A DNA stretch of 60,219 nt from Grimontia sedimenti (GCF_011045095.1 NZ_JAALDL010000023.1:1-60219), one strand, 5' to 3'; positions 42,774 to 52,717 are shown, counted from the first letter of the stretch. Numbers and translations are program-made. Notes: generated by a model not told the origin, from the letters alone.

Positions 42774-43747
42774 GGCGTTGGCGTTCCTTCTGCGGCTTGT
42801 GGCGCTGTCATACGAACTGATTCAGCCACTTTTTTCGCGGTCGCCGGTGGAATGTCTCCCACGACGGTAATTTCTGCATTGCCGGAGACATGGCTGTGCA
42901 GGGTGCGGCGGCCTTTTCTCACCAACTGCTCACGCACTGACAGGTCATCAGCTTCGGACAGATAGACCGAGAAACTAAACAGACCATCGCTGAACATCTG
43001 GCTTTCAACCGGGCGCTCAGTGATCATCAAGCGGTGACGATTGCTGTAAATCGGCGAGAAGCCTTCCGGCAAAGAAGTGACTTGCCAACTCAGACCAGCG
43101 TCCCGCTGCTTTGGCACCTGAACCACAGGCGGCAATTCGATGGCAGACATCTGCTTCATCACATCACCAATCTGCGGAGATATGACCAACGACAGTGCGC
43201 GGTATTGCTCAATGGGATCGCCATCGCGATCGAGAAGGTCGGCGCGGGTCAATAGCTTGGTCTTCTGGTCAATCCAAAGCACATAGGAATATCGCGCACC
43301 GTCTTTTGGTGAAACGCGCACTACATCACAAGGCAACCCGGCTTCACGTGCTCGTCCCAGCGGCACGAAATCGTACATGGTCGAGAGATGGTCAATATCG
43401 GAATGCATGATGGCAGGCAAGGGTGCCACCATTTGGTTGCTTGCAATGGTAAACGGGTCAATACCAGGCTCGAAGTAACTCACTTCATCACCACGGCGAA
43501 TCACTTCGCGTGGAGGGCCGGCAAGATAAGCGATATGACCGAATGACTCGCCGTCAACTAACGCATGGCGAAAACGAAGGGGCTCAATACTGTTTTTGCG
43601 GACCAGAATATAGGAAAGTTCGTAGTCCAATTGTTCGGTTGCCTGGCCCATCTGATGCAACAATGCCTCGGCGGGATTTTCTTCCGTCGAGGCATTCGCG
43701 ACCAGACTGACCAGTGCAAAAGCACCGATCAGGAGTTGTTTCATCAA
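42770..43747 (-). CDS. rseB: periplasmic sigma-E regulator RseB
   Basis: Binds the periplasmic part of RseA and shields it from DegS until lipopolysaccharide or unfolded porins are sensed. The 325-aa product has a signal peptide (MMKQLLIGAFALVSLVANAS) and a MucB/RseB domain, with YELSYILVRKNSIEPLRFRHA, HLSTMYDFVPLGRAREAG and the C-terminal MVGDIPPATAKKVAESV type region. It follows rseA by one base and overlaps rseC. Confidence 0.95.
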   Translation of the reverse strand: MMKQLLIGAFALVSLVANASTEENPAEALLHQMGQATEQLDYELSYILVRKNSIEPLRFRHALVDGESFGHIAYLAGPPREVIRRGDEVSYFEPGIDPFTIASNQMVAPLPAIMHSDIDHLSTMYDFVPLGRAREAGLPCDVVRVSPKDGARYSYVLWIDQKTKLLTRADLLDRDGDPIEQYRALSLVISPQIGDVMKQMSAIELPPVVQVPKQRDAGLSWQVTSLPEGFSPIYSNRHRLMITERPVESQMFSDGLFSFSVYLSEADDLSVREQLVRKGRRTLHSHVSGNAEITVVGDIPPATAKKVAESVRMTAPQAAEGTPTP

Positions 43748-43748
43748 T

Positions 43749-44365
43749 CTAGTTGCTCACTTCTGGTGTTAGCTTCTCGTCTTGTTCAATCATTTCATCA
43801 GCATTGAGGCGAAGCTGCAACTCATAGTCCTGGAACATGGCGTTGACACGGCGACGCTGCTCCATCAATTGCGCTTCAGTCGGATTCCCCTGCAAGGTTT
43901 CACGGCTAAGGCTTACTGGCTCAGCAGAGCCAGCCAAAGGAATGGTCTGTAAAACTGGGGGCTGTGATGCTGCAAGAACCGGATCCAACTGCTCACCACC
44001 GTTGTATTGCTGAACACCAACAATCACGGCCAGTGACACTGCGGCAGCCATACCCACCTGGGTGAGTTGCTGCAACCAAGATGGCATGCCTTTTTGGCAG
44101 CCGCTGGCGTAGGTTGTGCTTCCTGAATCGGAACAACATTGGGTGCAGAGTGCGCGCCGTGCGCAGGCTCAGCTTCCAGTGCCATCGCAACATTTGATGC
44201 GATGTCCCAACTCGGATTAGGCGTTTCTCCACGCATTACATCACGGGTAACAGCAAAGCTTTTCCATGTTTGCTGAGCCGATTGATCGTTTTCAAGCGCA
44301 TCAATCATCGCCTGATCAATCTCGTCACCATCAAATAATGCGGAAAGGTTTTCTTTTTCAGCCAT
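43749..44365 (-). CDS. rseA: anti-sigma-E factor RseA, frameshifted at 44091-44095 as given
   Basis: Membrane anti-sigma factor that holds sigma-E inactive until cleaved by DegS and RseP. As given, the frame from 44365 makes the cytoplasmic anti-sigma domain (MAEKENLSALFDGDEIDQAM ... through PAAAKK) and then runs into 16 unrelated residues and stops at 44024. The transmembrane segment (VGMAAAVSLAVIVGV) and periplasmic part continue in another frame from about 44090 to 43749. One added A in the run AAAAA would restore 205 aa, a normal length. The break also lies in C AAA AAG, a possible -1 slippery site: slipping there would give exactly the expected AKKGMPSW junction. A homopolymer error is the default explanation, since alaS has a similar break. 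Confidence 0.9.
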
Positions 44366-44396
44366 TTATTTCACCGTTATCAACAGGTAACACTGT

Positions 44397-44975
44397 TTAG
44401 TGGTTCATCAGAGGACGAACACGTTTGTCTACCGCTTCCCTGGCACGGAAAATACGCGAACGTACCGTTCCTACCGGGCAGTCCATCACTTCTGCGATCT
44501 CTTCATAGCTTAAGCCATCAATTTCACGCAGGGTGATCGCCGTTTTCAGATCGTCAGGTAAAGATTCAATCGTACTGAAAACGACCTGTTTCAACTGTTC
44601 TGACAACATAAGGTTCTCAGGGTTCGAAATTTCTTTCAGTGCGCCACCATTTTCATAATTTTCCGCTTCTTCTGCGTCAATATCGCTTGATGGTGGGCGT
44701 CTGCCCTGTGCAACCAGATAATTCTTCGCTGTGTTCACCGCAATACGGTAAAGCCAGGTGTAAAACGCACTTTCTCCGCGAAATCCCGGCAAGGCGCGAT
44801 ACGCTTTGATAAAAGCTTCCTGCGCAACATCAGGCACGTCGCCGCTGTTGCTGACATAGCGAGAGATCAGATTGCATACCTTGTTTTGATATTTTACGAC
44901 CAGCAGGTTAAACGCCTGCTTATCACCATTCTGTACGCGCTCAATTAAGGCTTGATCGGTTAACTGCTCGCTCAT
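44397..44975 (-). CDS. rpoE: RNA polymerase sigma factor RpoE (sigma-E)
   Basis: Extracytoplasmic stress sigma factor controlling outer-membrane and periplasmic quality-control genes. The 192-aa ECF sigma has region 2 (VQNGDKQAFNLLVVKYQNKV, DVPDVAQEAFIKAYRALPGF, FYTWLYRIAVNTAKNYL) and region 4 (LPDDLKTAITLREIDGLSYE, CPVGTVRSRIFRAREAV). It heads rpoE-rseA-rseB-rseC and has a sigma-E type promoter at 45143-45170, so it is autoregulated. Confidence 0.98.
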   Translation of the reverse strand: MSEQLTDQALIERVQNGDKQAFNLLVVKYQNKVCNLISRYVSNSGDVPDVAQEAFIKAYRALPGFRGESAFYTWLYRIAVNTAKNYLVAQGRRPPSSDIDAEEAENYENGGALKEISNPENLMLSEQLKQVVFSTIESLPDDLKTAITLREIDGLSYEEIAEVMDCPVGTVRSRIFRAREAVDKRVRPLMNH

Positions 44976-45400
44976 TCGAGCGCCTTCTCCTTATTATTGA
45001 TACCAGTAGTCTGCTTTCACTGTGGCAGTGTTCACCGCTAAGGTCAGAACACTGTCAGCTACCGGTATTTCTTCTCGCTCTTTGCCACTGTGGTGCCCGG
45101 CTTCTTTTTCTACCGCGCGGTTTTTATTGAGTGAGCAAAGTGTATGAGTGAAACATTAAAAGAAAGTTCCCTAAACGGATTTCCGTCGTTATACGATTAG
45201 ATCCGGATCGCAAAGTCTATCAGAATGTTTGGTCACACCCTAACCAACTCTCATTCAGCCGTTCCCACTCTGTCGCATAATGAAGCAACTGGCAACGTTC
45301 TACGTGTTGCCACATTAGTGTAAACTCACTGAAATGACTCGAACTCGTTGTTTCAGGTAGCGGCTGACATGGCTACTTGGGAGAAAGGAATACGTAATCA
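44976..45400. other. divergent rpoE/nadB intergenic region
   Basis: 425 bp without a convincing gene. On the minus strand it holds the sigma-E promoter (45143-45170) and a leader of roughly 160 nt before rpoE. I looked for an ATG-initiated leader peptide like E. coli rseD ending at the rpoE start and found none; the frame that ends there at the TGA in GAATGA is closed by a TGA about 50 nt upstream. On the plus strand, nadB must have its promoter in 45200-45370; I see no confident -35/-10 pair there. Confidence 0.6.
45143..45170 (-). promoter_or_regulatory. sigma-E promoter of rpoE
   Basis: On the minus strand GGAACTT (45164-45170), a 16-bp spacer and TCATA (45143-45147). The -35 element is a perfect sigma-E consensus and the spacing matches the E. 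coli rpoE P2 promoter. Confidence 0.85.
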
Positions 45401-47014
45401 ATGAGCAACCAAGAACACGTGTGTGATGTGCTGGTGATCGGCAGCGGCGCTGCTGGTCTGTCTCTGGCGCTCCATTTGGCCCCGACCCAGAAAGTGATGG
45501 TGCTGAGCAAAGGACCGCGCAGCGAAGGGGCGACCTACTACGCACAAGGCGGTATTGCTGCAGTCTTTGATGAAAGTGATTCTGTTGAATCCCACGTTGA
45601 AGATACGCTGATTGCCGGTGACGGCATTTGCGAAGAAAACGTGGTGAGCTTTATCGCCGAAAATGCCAAGGAATGCGTTCAATGGCTGATTGATGGCGGT
45701 GTCCCTTTTGATCGCGAAGAAGACAGCGACGATGATGAGCCCAAATTCCACCTCACCCGTGAAGGTGGACACAGCCACCGACGCATTCTGCATGCTGCTG
45801 ATGCAACGGGCGCTGCCGTGCAAACTTCTCTGCAAGAAAACGTGATGCAGCATCCCAACATCAAAGTGATGGAGCGTCACAACGCACTGGATCTTATCAC
45901 CCGTAAGAAAATTGGAATTTCCGGTGCCAACCGCGTGCTGGGTGCCTACATCTGGAACCGTGACCGTGAAGCGGTAGAAACGGTGCGCGCTAAGTTTGTG
46001 GTGCTGGCAACTGGCGGCGCATCTAAGGTTTACCAATATACCTCCAACCCAGATGTTTCTTCCGGCGATGGCATTGCTATGGCATGGCGCGCAGGCTGTC
46101 GGGTTGCCAACCTTGAATTTAACCAGTTTCATCCGACCTGCCTGTTCCACCCAGAGGCTCGTAACTTCCTGCTGACAGAAGCGCTACGTGGTGAAGGCGC
46201 ATTTTTACGCCGCCCTGATGGCTCACGCTTTATGCCGGACTTTGATGAACGTGCAGAGCTTGCGCCGCGTGATGTGGTCGCCAGGGCGATTGACTATGAA
46301 ATGAAGCGTCTGGGTGCGGACTGTATGTATCTCGACATCAGCCATAAAGATCCCGAATTCATCACCAAGCATTTCCCAACCATTGATGAAAAGCTGAAAA
46401 CCTTTGGTTTCGATTTGACCAAGGAAGCTATTCCTATCGTGCCTGCCGCGCACTATACCTGCGGCGGCGTGATGGTTGACCAGAACGGTCAGACCGATTT
46501 GGAAGGCTTATACGCGATTGGTGAAGTCAGTTATACCGGACTTCATGGCGCTAACCGCATGGCATCAAACTCGCTGCTCGAATGTGTGGTGTACGCTTGG
46601 GCAGCTGCCATGCATATTGGTGAAAATGCTGCCACAGCAGAAATTCCCCCCACACTGCCGCACTGGGACGACAGCCAGGTTTGTTGCTCAGACGAAGAGG
46701 TTGTTATCCAACACAACTGGCACGAGTTACGTCTCTTTATGTGGGACTATGTAGGGATTGTGCGCTCCACCAAGCGTCTTGAGCGTGCACTTCGCCGTAT
46801 CGAACTGCTGAAGCAGGAAACTAACGAGTACTACAGCAACTTCCGCGTTTCCAACAACCTTCTGGAACTGCGTAACCTGCTTCAGGTAGCGGAGCTGATG
46901 GTGCGCTGTGCAATGGCACGTAAAGAAAGCCGAGGCCTGCATTACACTATCGATTACCCAGACAAGGCCGAAGATTCGGGCCCAACCATTCTGGTGCCAG
47001 ACTTCCCTTGCTGA
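45401..47014 (+). CDS. nadB: L-aspartate oxidase
   Basis: Oxidises L-aspartate to iminoaspartate in de novo NAD synthesis. The 537-aa FAD protein has [17 protein letters not shown] near residue 9, [20 protein letters not shown], the catalytic Glu/Arg region [17 protein letters not shown] near 125, and [24 protein letters not shown] near 370. Divergent from rpoE, as in E. coli. Ends 12 nt before a terminator. Confidence 0.98.
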   Translation: MSNQEHVCDVLVIGSGAAGLSLALHLAPTQKVMVLSKGPRSEGATYYAQGGIAAVFDESDSVESHVEDTLIAGDGICEENVVSFIAENAKECVQWLIDGGVPFDREEDSDDDEPKFHLTREGGHSHRRILHAADATGAAVQTSLQENVMQHPNIKVMERHNALDLITRKKIGISGANRVLGAYIWNRDREAVETVRAKFVVLATGGASKVYQYTSNPDVSSGDGIAMAWRAGCRVANLEFNQFHPTCLFHPEARNFLLTEALRGEGAFLRRPDGSRFMPDFDERAELAPRDVVARAIDYEMKRLGADCMYLDISHKDPEFITKHFPTIDEKLKTFGFDLTKEAIPIVPAAHYTCGGVMVDQNGQTDLEGLYAIGEVSYTGLHGANRMASNSLLECVVYAWAAAMHIGENAATAEIPPTLPHWDDSQVCCSDEEVVIQHNWHELRLFMWDYVGIVRSTKRLERALRRIELLKQETNEYYSNFRVSNNLLELRNLLQVAELMVRCAMARKESRGLHYTIDYPDKAEDSGPTILVPDFPC

Positions 47015-47025
47015 ATCGCGATAGC

Positions 47026-47051
47026 AAAAAGCCCTCATAAGAGGGCTTTTT
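47026..47051. terminator. bidirectional terminator between nadB and the chemoreceptor gene
   Basis: Perfect 11-bp stem AAAAAGCCCTC / GAGGGCTTTTT with an ATAA loop, T-run on both outgoing strands, between convergent genes. Confidence 0.9.
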
Positions 47052-47078
47052 CATACCTGGAGCGATACAGCTATCTAC

Positions 47079-48887
47079 TCAAGAACGGAAGCTCGATACC
47101 GCTGATTCCAGCTCACGGCTTTGTGCTGCGACCCGCGCTGCTGCTTGAGCATTTTCAGTGGTCGAGACAGTGTTCTCTGAGGTGATTTCCTGAATCGAAT
47201 GAACGTTCTGGTTCACTTCTTTTGCCACCATGCTCTGCTCTTCAACCGCAGCGGCAATCTGGGTACTCATATCCATGATCTGCTGCATATCGATGATAAT
47301 GTTATCCAGCTCTGATGCGGCTTCTTCGACATAACTGACCGACTGTTCGCTGTCACGCTGACAATGGTTAATGCGGTCAACGACGCTGTTGGTTTGCTCC
47401 TGTAGTGAAGCAATCATGGTCGCGATCTCATCCGTCGATTTGTTCGTGCGGGTAGCCAGGGAACGAACCTCATCGGCAACCACCGCAAAACCACGACCTT
47501 GCTCACCGGCACGTGCTGCTTCAATCGCTGCGTTCAGAGCCAACAGGTTAGTTTGCTCCGAAATGTCTTTGATCACATCTACCACAGTGCCAATCTGTTG
47601 AGAGAGCGACACCAAACTATGAATGTCATTGTTTGCGGTTCCCAAGCCGTTAGACAATGTCAGGATAGCTTCACGGGTTGTCTGCACTGTTTGATGACCT
47701 TTCTGAGCGCGGGCAAGGCTTTGGCCTGCATTCGCAGCAGCCGTTTCAGTGTTGCTGGCAATCTCACGAATCGTCGCTTCCATTTCATTGACGGCTGTCG
47801 CGGCCATGTCGGCTTCTGAGTGTTGACGGCCTAATGCCGCTTCAGCGTTATTGCTACGAGATTGCACATCTGAAGCGGTGGCATTCAATGTTGTGATTGA
47901 GACTTTTACACCGGCAATCAGGGTCTGACAGTGTTCCAACACAGAGTTAAAGTCTTTTGCTACCAGCGCAATCTCATCCTTGCCTTCGGCTTCTGCACGC
48001 AGGGTTAAATCGCGGTCTGCCGCCACTTGCTCCATGGTGCGGGTTAACGTGCTCAAACGGCGCTGGATAAAACGGTTAAGCAAGATACTGGCTGCGATAA
48101 GCAGCGATGAAATCACCACCAGCACTATCAAGGCGCTAATGGTCAGAGTGCGTTCTGCACTTTCCAACTCGTTGGCCAGTTGTGCACGCATGTCGTCAAA
48201 GTCAGCTTCCACCTGATGAGTTTGGCCTCGGATGTTCCCTAAAAGACCTGACTTGTGATCAAGCCCAACCTCACGGCTGACTTGCATATAGCGCTCTACC
48301 AATGCTTTCTGTGCGTCCAGAGAAGTAAGACCGGTTTCACGCTTCACGTTTTGCCAGACACGGCTGAATTCTTCAAAGCGCGCTTCATTTGCATCCACCA
48401 TCAAAAGCCGGCTCAGCGTCACCAGATACGCAATGTCATCGATTGATGGGTTGTCTTGCAGAAGCTGCTCGTTATTTGCAGTCAGCTCGCCATGAATACC
48501 AGAAGTACGGTTCAAGCCAAGTCTTTCGTATCCCTTCGACAACGTCAGAAAACCGCTGTGGTAATTCTTCATCGCCTGAGAAACCGCACTGATTTGTGGC
48601 AGGGGGATATCCAAACGGTTAGCTTCCTCTGCCAAGGTATTCAAATCGTCTTCAAACTTGGCAACGTTACCGGAGAAGCGCTCTACGTATTTGGCATCCA
48701 ATCTCGCCAGAAAATCTTTTTCATTACGACGCAGGTTAAGCAAACGCACTTCGAGCTCTGCAACCAGGGATTGTTTAGTTTTCAGATCCACCATTCGATC
48801 AGAGGCTTGCCATCCAATGAACGCGAATAAAAGTAACGACAGGGCGGAAAACGCCGTCAGACCGTATAATTTTGTTCTTATTTTCAT
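47079..48887 (-). CDS. methyl-accepting chemotaxis protein
   Basis: Transmembrane chemoreceptor that feeds CheA/CheW. The 602-aa product has an N-terminal membrane helix ([20 protein letters not shown], about 7-26), a long mostly helical periplasmic domain to about residue 250, a second helix ([20 protein letters not shown]), a HAMP domain, and the signalling hairpin tip [18 protein letters not shown], then [15 protein letters not shown]. The ligand is not recognisable by sequence. GAGGTGAC before ATG 48887 sets the start; 25 more upstream codons in frame are unsupported. Lies downstream of ygfX and is probably a single gene. Confidence 0.93.
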   Translation of the reverse strand: MKIRTKLYGLTAFSALSLLLFAFIGWQASDRMVDLKTKQSLVAELEVRLLNLRRNEKDFLARLDAKYVERFSGNVAKFEDDLNTLAEEANRLDIPLPQISAVSQAMKNYHSGFLTLSKGYERLGLNRTSGIHGELTANNEQLLQDNPSIDDIAYLVTLSRLLMVDANEARFEEFSRVWQNVKRETGLTSLDAQKALVERYMQVSREVGLDHKSGLLGNIRGQTHQVEADFDDMRAQLANELESAERTLTISALIVLVVISSLLIAASILLNRFIQRRLSTLTRTMEQVAADRDLTLRAEAEGKDEIALVAKDFNSVLEHCQTLIAGVKVSITTLNATASDVQSRSNNAEAALGRQHSEADMAATAVNEMEATIREIASNTETAAANAGQSLARAQKGHQTVQTTREAILTLSNGLGTANNDIHSLVSLSQQIGTVVDVIKDISEQTNLLALNAAIEAARAGEQGRGFAVVADEVRSLATRTNKSTDEIATMIASLQEQTNSVVDRINHCQRDSEQSVSYVEEAASELDNIIIDMQQIMDMSTQIAAAVEEQSMVAKEVNQNVHSIQEITSENTVSTTENAQAAARVAAQSRELESAVSSFRS

Positions 48888-49011
48888 GTCACCTCTTCCC
48901 TTTCCACTTCTTGAGTCGGCGGCAGCACTGATGCCAGCTTGAACCTTTATCGGCGCAATCAATGGTTCGTTTAGATATGACGTACGCTAAAAACAAAAAA
49001 AGGAAAGAGGA

Positions 49012-49422
49012 TCACATTTTCAACACTAGACAAACACGACTGAGGTGACGAAAGGTATCACTATCAAACGCATCATATGCCAGCGCTAAACGACGGCACT
49101 CAAAGGGTGAAGTCAATTCCAGAACAACCAGGTGACGACTGAAAAAGCGCACCCGGGAGACATGGAAGTTATCTCCATTCAAGCGGCACACTCCATCGAT
49201 ATTGAGGAAAAGCTCACCACCATGAAGCGTAAAAAAGGACAACTGCGTGTGTGCTTCACGAATCAGGAGACAAAGGAGAAGCACTTTGGCTTCGAGAGGG
49301 ATGGCACTGGCAACAAACAAAGTGAAGGCTGCCAGCGCATAGATTAGACCTACTCCGACCTTCAAAAGTCGGGAAGGCTGAATATCGGTATTAACGGAGT
49401 TTGCTGCGGTTGTGCTCGACAA
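49012..49422 (-). CDS. ygfX: protein YgfX (CptA family)
   Basis: Small inner-membrane protein of the YgfX family; E. coli YgfX has been described as a toxin acting on cytoskeletal proteins, and with sdhE as a pair, but its normal role is unclear. The 136-aa product has two hydrophobic segments ([20 protein letters not shown] and [12 protein letters not shown]) followed by a soluble tail. It overlaps sdhE by 32 nt, a longer overlap than the E. coli pair, so the true start could be slightly further in. Confidence 0.8.
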   Translation of the reverse strand: MSSTTAANSVNTDIQPSRLLKVGVGLIYALAAFTLFVASAIPLEAKVLLLCLLIREAHTQLSFFTLHGGELFLNIDGVCRLNGDNFHVSRVRFFSRHLVVLELTSPFECRRLALAYDAFDSDTFRHLSRVCLVLKM

Positions 49423-49651
49423 TTTTGTCTGTCATCGCCGCCAGCTCAGGCTTCTCGCTGCGGCCATGCCCCATCAACCAAGTAAACAGATCCGGATCAT
49501 CACATTCCAACAAAGCGACGAAATGAAGTTTTTCGTCTTCTGTCAGTGAGTCAAAACATTGCTCAAAAAACGGCATGATAATGACATCCAGTTCCAACAT
49601 GCCACGACGGCATGCCCACTTGATACGCGCTTTATCTTCTGCGCCCAGCAT
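49391..49651 (-). CDS. sdhE: FAD assembly factor SdhE
   Basis: Promotes covalent flavinylation of succinate dehydrogenase SdhA. The 86-aa product has the conserved [17 protein letters not shown] near residue 15-31, with the RGxxE motif required for activity in the family, and [17 protein letters not shown]. It is divergent from ygfZ, another Fe-S/flavin-related maintenance gene, across 173 bp; this pairing is conserved in relatives. Confidence 0.96.
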   Translation of the reverse strand: MLGAEDKARIKWACRRGMLELDVIIMPFFEQCFDSLTEDEKLHFVALLECDDPDLFTWLMGHGRSEKPELAAMTDKIVEHNRSKLR

Positions 49652-49824
49652 GAGTACCTCGAAAATTAGGCCAAAATAACTGGCCCAAATAGTATCAGCG
49701 AGCTGATCGCCTTGCTACGGCTCCCGGATTGAATCTTGTAACCCTGTGATCTGACCCCATATCAGTGGTATATAGACCGCAGTCGCATTAACATATAAAT
49801 CCTGATTTTTAAGCGAGAAACTCC

Positions 49825-50805
49825 ATGACGAACTGGTATCAATCACACGCTTTCAACCGTCTTCCTCTTTCTTCAGACAGCGCGTTACCAGCCCTGTCAG
49901 TGATCGCTCTGGATAACCTTTCTTTGATCACCGCCATCGGTCAGGACACTGTGCCATACCTGCAAGGCCAGTTGACCTGTGATTTGGTGTCGCTGGAGAA
50001 AACCCGGTCAACGCTTGCTGCTCACTGTGACGCCAAAGGAAAGGTGTGGTCTGCCATTCGCCTGTTCCATCACAACGAAGGGGTGGCTTACGTTCAGCCC
50101 GCATCTGTCGCTGAAAAACAGCTGGCTGAAATTAAGAAATATGCTGTTTTCTCTAAGGTCGAATTTGCACTTTCTGAGCAAATTCTGGTGGGTATTGCCG
50201 GTGAAAAAGCGGACAGCGCCGTGGAATCACGCTTTACCGGAGAAGGCGATGTTCGCACGACCCAAACCGGTTCGGCTGTTCGCATCGATAAAAACCGCTG
50301 GTTGCTGGCGATGAACGCAGATGAAGCTGACACACTGCTCACTGAGCTGGGCGAACGAGCCACCCTGAGTGACAGCTCACTATGGACACTGCTGGAGCTT
50401 CGCTCAGCAATGCCTGCGATTGAAGAGGCGAACATCAGCGAGTTCATCCCTCAGTCGATCAACTTGCAGGCGCTGGATGCCATCAGCTTTAAGAAAGGCT
50501 GTTACACCGGACAGGAAACCGTTGCGCGCGCGAAATATCGAGGTATCAACAAACGCGCGGCTTACCTTCTTCAGGGTGAAGCGGCAGAAGCACCGAAAGC
50601 CGGTGATACCTTTGACCGTAGCGTGGGCGAAAACTGGCGTACCGGTGGTACCGTGCTCTCTGGCTACCGTTTTGAAGACGGTCAGGCACTGGCATTGGTC
50701 GTACTACCAAACAACCTTGATGATGACAGCCAATTCCGCTTGGCCGACACAGAGGCGCTTTGGCAGAAAGTTGACCTGCCATACAGTCTGGAAGACGACG
50801 CCTAA
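49825..50805 (+). CDS. ygfZ: tRNA-modifying / Fe-S maintenance protein YgfZ
   Basis: Folate-binding protein needed for iron-sulfur cluster enzymes such as MiaB. The 326-aa product has the aminomethyltransferase-like fold and the family signature KKGCYTGQETVARAKYRG near residue 224-241, with its conserved Cys. The stop codon TAA shares a base with the ATG of the next gene (50805), so the following ybaK-family gene and LysR gene form one unit with it. Confidence 0.95.
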   Translation: MTNWYQSHAFNRLPLSSDSALPALSVIALDNLSLITAIGQDTVPYLQGQLTCDLVSLEKTRSTLAAHCDAKGKVWSAIRLFHHNEGVAYVQPASVAEKQLAEIKKYAVFSKVEFALSEQILVGIAGEKADSAVESRFTGEGDVRTTQTGSAVRIDKNRWLLAMNADEADTLLTELGERATLSDSSLWTLLELRSAMPAIEEANISEFIPQSINLQALDAISFKKGCYTGQETVARAKYRGINKRAAYLLQGEAAEAPKAGDTFDRSVGENWRTGGTVLSGYRFEDGQALALVVLPNNLDDDSQFRLADTEALWQKVDLPYSLEDDA

Positions 50806-51296
50806 TGATGTCTTCAGTTGATACCCCTATCCTTTCCATTTTGCGCGATGCGGGCATCGCGCACCGCTTGTTGCCTCATGAAAGTGAGGCAACGACCATA
50901 CTCGATGCAGCCAAGCAACGCGGTGTCGAACCGGATCAGTTAGTCAAATCCATGTTGCTGCGCGATATGGGCGGGCAGATGGCATTGGCATGCGTGCCAG
51001 GTACGGCGTCTGTTGACCCCAAGAAAGTTAGAGACCTTCTTGGGTGTCGGCGCATGACCATGGTCGACAGCAAGCATGTGCAGAGCATTACCGGGTATTC
51101 ACCTGGCATGGTGACGCCTATTTCGGTGTTTGGCATGTTGCCAATATTCTTTGACCCAAGCCTTGCTGAGTTCGAATTCATCAACATCAGCAGTGGCTCA
51201 CCCATGGCAGGCGTAGAACTTCGCTTTCAGGATTTGGTCGACTTTTGTCAGCCTACCATTGCTGATATCCGACGTGATGACGAGACCAGTGCATGA
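50805..51296 (+). CDS. YbaK/EbsC-family aminoacyl-tRNA deacylase
   Basis: The 163-aa product shows the YbaK-type pattern: TILDAAKQRGVEPDQLVKSMLLRD with the conserved Lys near residue 47, then SVDPKKVRDLLG and the loop ITGYSPGMVTPISVFG near 96-111 followed by IFFDPSL. It is probably a trans-editing deacylase, substrate unknown. It overlaps ygfZ by one base and the LysR gene by four (ATGA), suggesting tight coupling. An ATG one codon later is an alternative start. Confidence 0.85.
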   Translation: MMSSVDTPILSILRDAGIAHRLLPHESEATTILDAAKQRGVEPDQLVKSMLLRDMGGQMALACVPGTASVDPKKVRDLLGCRRMTMVDSKHVQSITGYSPGMVTPISVFGMLPIFFDPSLAEFEFINISSGSPMAGVELRFQDLVDFCQPTIADIRRDDETSA

Positions 51297-52228
51297 AGCC
51301 GGTGAATTGGCGCGGCGTTGATCTCAACCTTCTGGTTGCCTTCGCTGCGCTAATGGAAACCCGCAGCGTGACCCGCGCTGCCGAGAAGCTCTCAATTGGC
51401 CAATCGGCAATGAGTCATAACCTCTCTAGGCTGCGCACCCTGCTCGATGACCCGCTTTTCCATCGTCAAGGCAATGAAATGCAACCGACGGCACGAGCCT
51501 TCGAGCTAGAGCCCGTTGTCACTGCGCTTCTCGACACGATTGCCACCGATGTACTGACCCCGGTGTCGTTCGAGCCAACGCAATATTCAGGGCCCGTTCG
51601 CATCGGTTTAACCGACTATGCCGAGTTGGTTTTTGCCCCAGCGCTTTTTGATGTTTTTCGAGAGCAAGCGCCACAGTGCCAACTCAGTTGTCGCCCAGTC
51701 GATCGGGTCAATTACCGCGAAGCATTGAAAAACGACCAGGTTGATGTGGTATTGGGTGCAGTGGAAACCGAAGACCCAGTGTTATTGATGGAAGAGCTCT
51801 ATACCGAAAAACATGTCTGCTTGTTTGACCCAGAATCCACGGGGCTGAACGCTCCTCTCTCATTGACCGACTACACCAAAACGCCTCACGCCTTGGTGAC
51901 GGTAGACGGCCAGTTAAGCAGTCCTGTTGATAACACGCTCAAATCCCTGAGTTGCGATCGCCAGGTTGTGATGGGCTCACAACGTTTCCTTACCGTTCGT
52001 CATCTTCTCTCTGGACGCAACCTTATCTGCACGGTGGCGGAGTTAATGGCAAAACTCGACATGTTCAATGACAAGCTTGCTATCAGTGCCACACCCATCG
52101 ATGTCAGCAATTTTGTTATCCGCCAAATCTGGCACAAGAAAAATGCCACCAGTGCTAAAAACCTTTGGATACGCCAAACCATTGATAAAACAGTACGTAA
52201 TCAAGTACAGGATTTACGTGCCAGATAG
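51293..52228 (+). CDS. LysR-family transcriptional regulator
   Basis: The 311-aa product has an N-terminal helix-turn-helix (SVTRAAEKLSIGQSAMSHNLSRLR near residue 24-47) preceded by VDLNLLVAFAALMETR, and a LysR substrate-binding domain with the NodD-like pattern YSGPVRIGLTDYAELVFAP. The target is unknown. It overlaps the ybaK-family gene by 4 nt, so it is a downstream member of the ygfZ unit rather than a divergent regulator. Confidence 0.9.
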   Translation: MKPVNWRGVDLNLLVAFAALMETRSVTRAAEKLSIGQSAMSHNLSRLRTLLDDPLFHRQGNEMQPTARAFELEPVVTALLDTIATDVLTPVSFEPTQYSGPVRIGLTDYAELVFAPALFDVFREQAPQCQLSCRPVDRVNYREALKNDQVDVVLGAVETEDPVLLMEELYTEKHVCLFDPESTGLNAPLSLTDYTKTPHALVTVDGQLSSPVDNTLKSLSCDRQVVMGSQRFLTVRHLLSGRNLICTVAELMAKLDMFNDKLAISATPIDVSNFVIRQIWHKKNATSAKNLWIRQTIDKTVRNQVQDLRAR

Positions 52229-52342
52229 ATAGGCTTAATGCCTTACTTTCCATACTGTGACCAACCCCAAAGTCACACGATTACATACCTAAAATTTTGG
52301 GTAAGTGTCATATCTGTCACACAGTAGTCATACCCCTCCCGC

Positions 52343-52348
52343 TATAAT
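52343..52348 (+). promoter_or_regulatory. candidate -10 box upstream of the small gene at 52480
   Basis: A perfect TATAAT in GCTATAATGCC, 132 bp before the small gene. The expected -35 position holds no TTGACA-like hexamer, so this is a weak call; an activator-dependent promoter is possible. Confidence 0.35.
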
Positions 52349-52479
52349 GCCGCCCGCCAAAACCGAGTAAGCAGGTGACAGTTTTTCGTTGTCAGCAGGT
52401 CTTATCGGTTTAGGAAGTTGGCAGGAAATATAACCCAAGGCTCCAAAGCTTCAGGGATAAAAATAAAAAGGAATTGCGA

Positions 52480-52683
52480 ATGCGGATGTTTCATCGTTAT
52501 GTCCCAACCCTTATTGCGAAACACGTTTACCGGTTATTCAGTGGACGGATTCACATTGATGGACGGGGTGATTTCGACTTTCATCAAGGAATGGTGCAGG
52601 CGCAGTCAGATGGAAATATTGAACACTTTCGGACAGTGAAGGAGATCAACACTGAGATCCGCAAGCTGAAAGAAATGTACTGA
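52480..52683 (+). CDS. conserved small hypothetical protein
   Basis: A 67-aa product that I do not recognise by name. It is strongly basic near the N-terminus (MRMFHRYVPTLIAKHVYRLF), has a central short beta-like part (SGRIHIDGRGDFDFHQGM) and ends in a charged helix (VKEINTEIRKLKEMY). Real-gene signs: AAGGA eight bases before ATG 52480, a candidate promoter upstream, a strong terminator at 52718, and protein-like residue patterning. No signal peptide or membrane helix. The frame opens two codons earlier at TTG 52474. Confidence 0.65.
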   Translation: MRMFHRYVPTLIAKHVYRLFSGRIHIDGRGDFDFHQGMVQAQSDGNIEHFRTVKEINTEIRKLKEMY

Positions 52684-52717
52684 TGGCTATAGATCGTTTG
52701 ATCTGGCACTTCGCTTG

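Noticed and set aside
44976-45142. An rseD-like leader peptide before rpoE
   Set aside because: No ATG-initiated frame ends at the rpoE start, and the frame that overlaps the start is closed by a TGA about 50 nt upstream.
52256-52277. TGTGA...TCACA before the small gene as a CRP site
   Set aside because: The half-sites are 12 bases apart, whereas CRP sites need 6.
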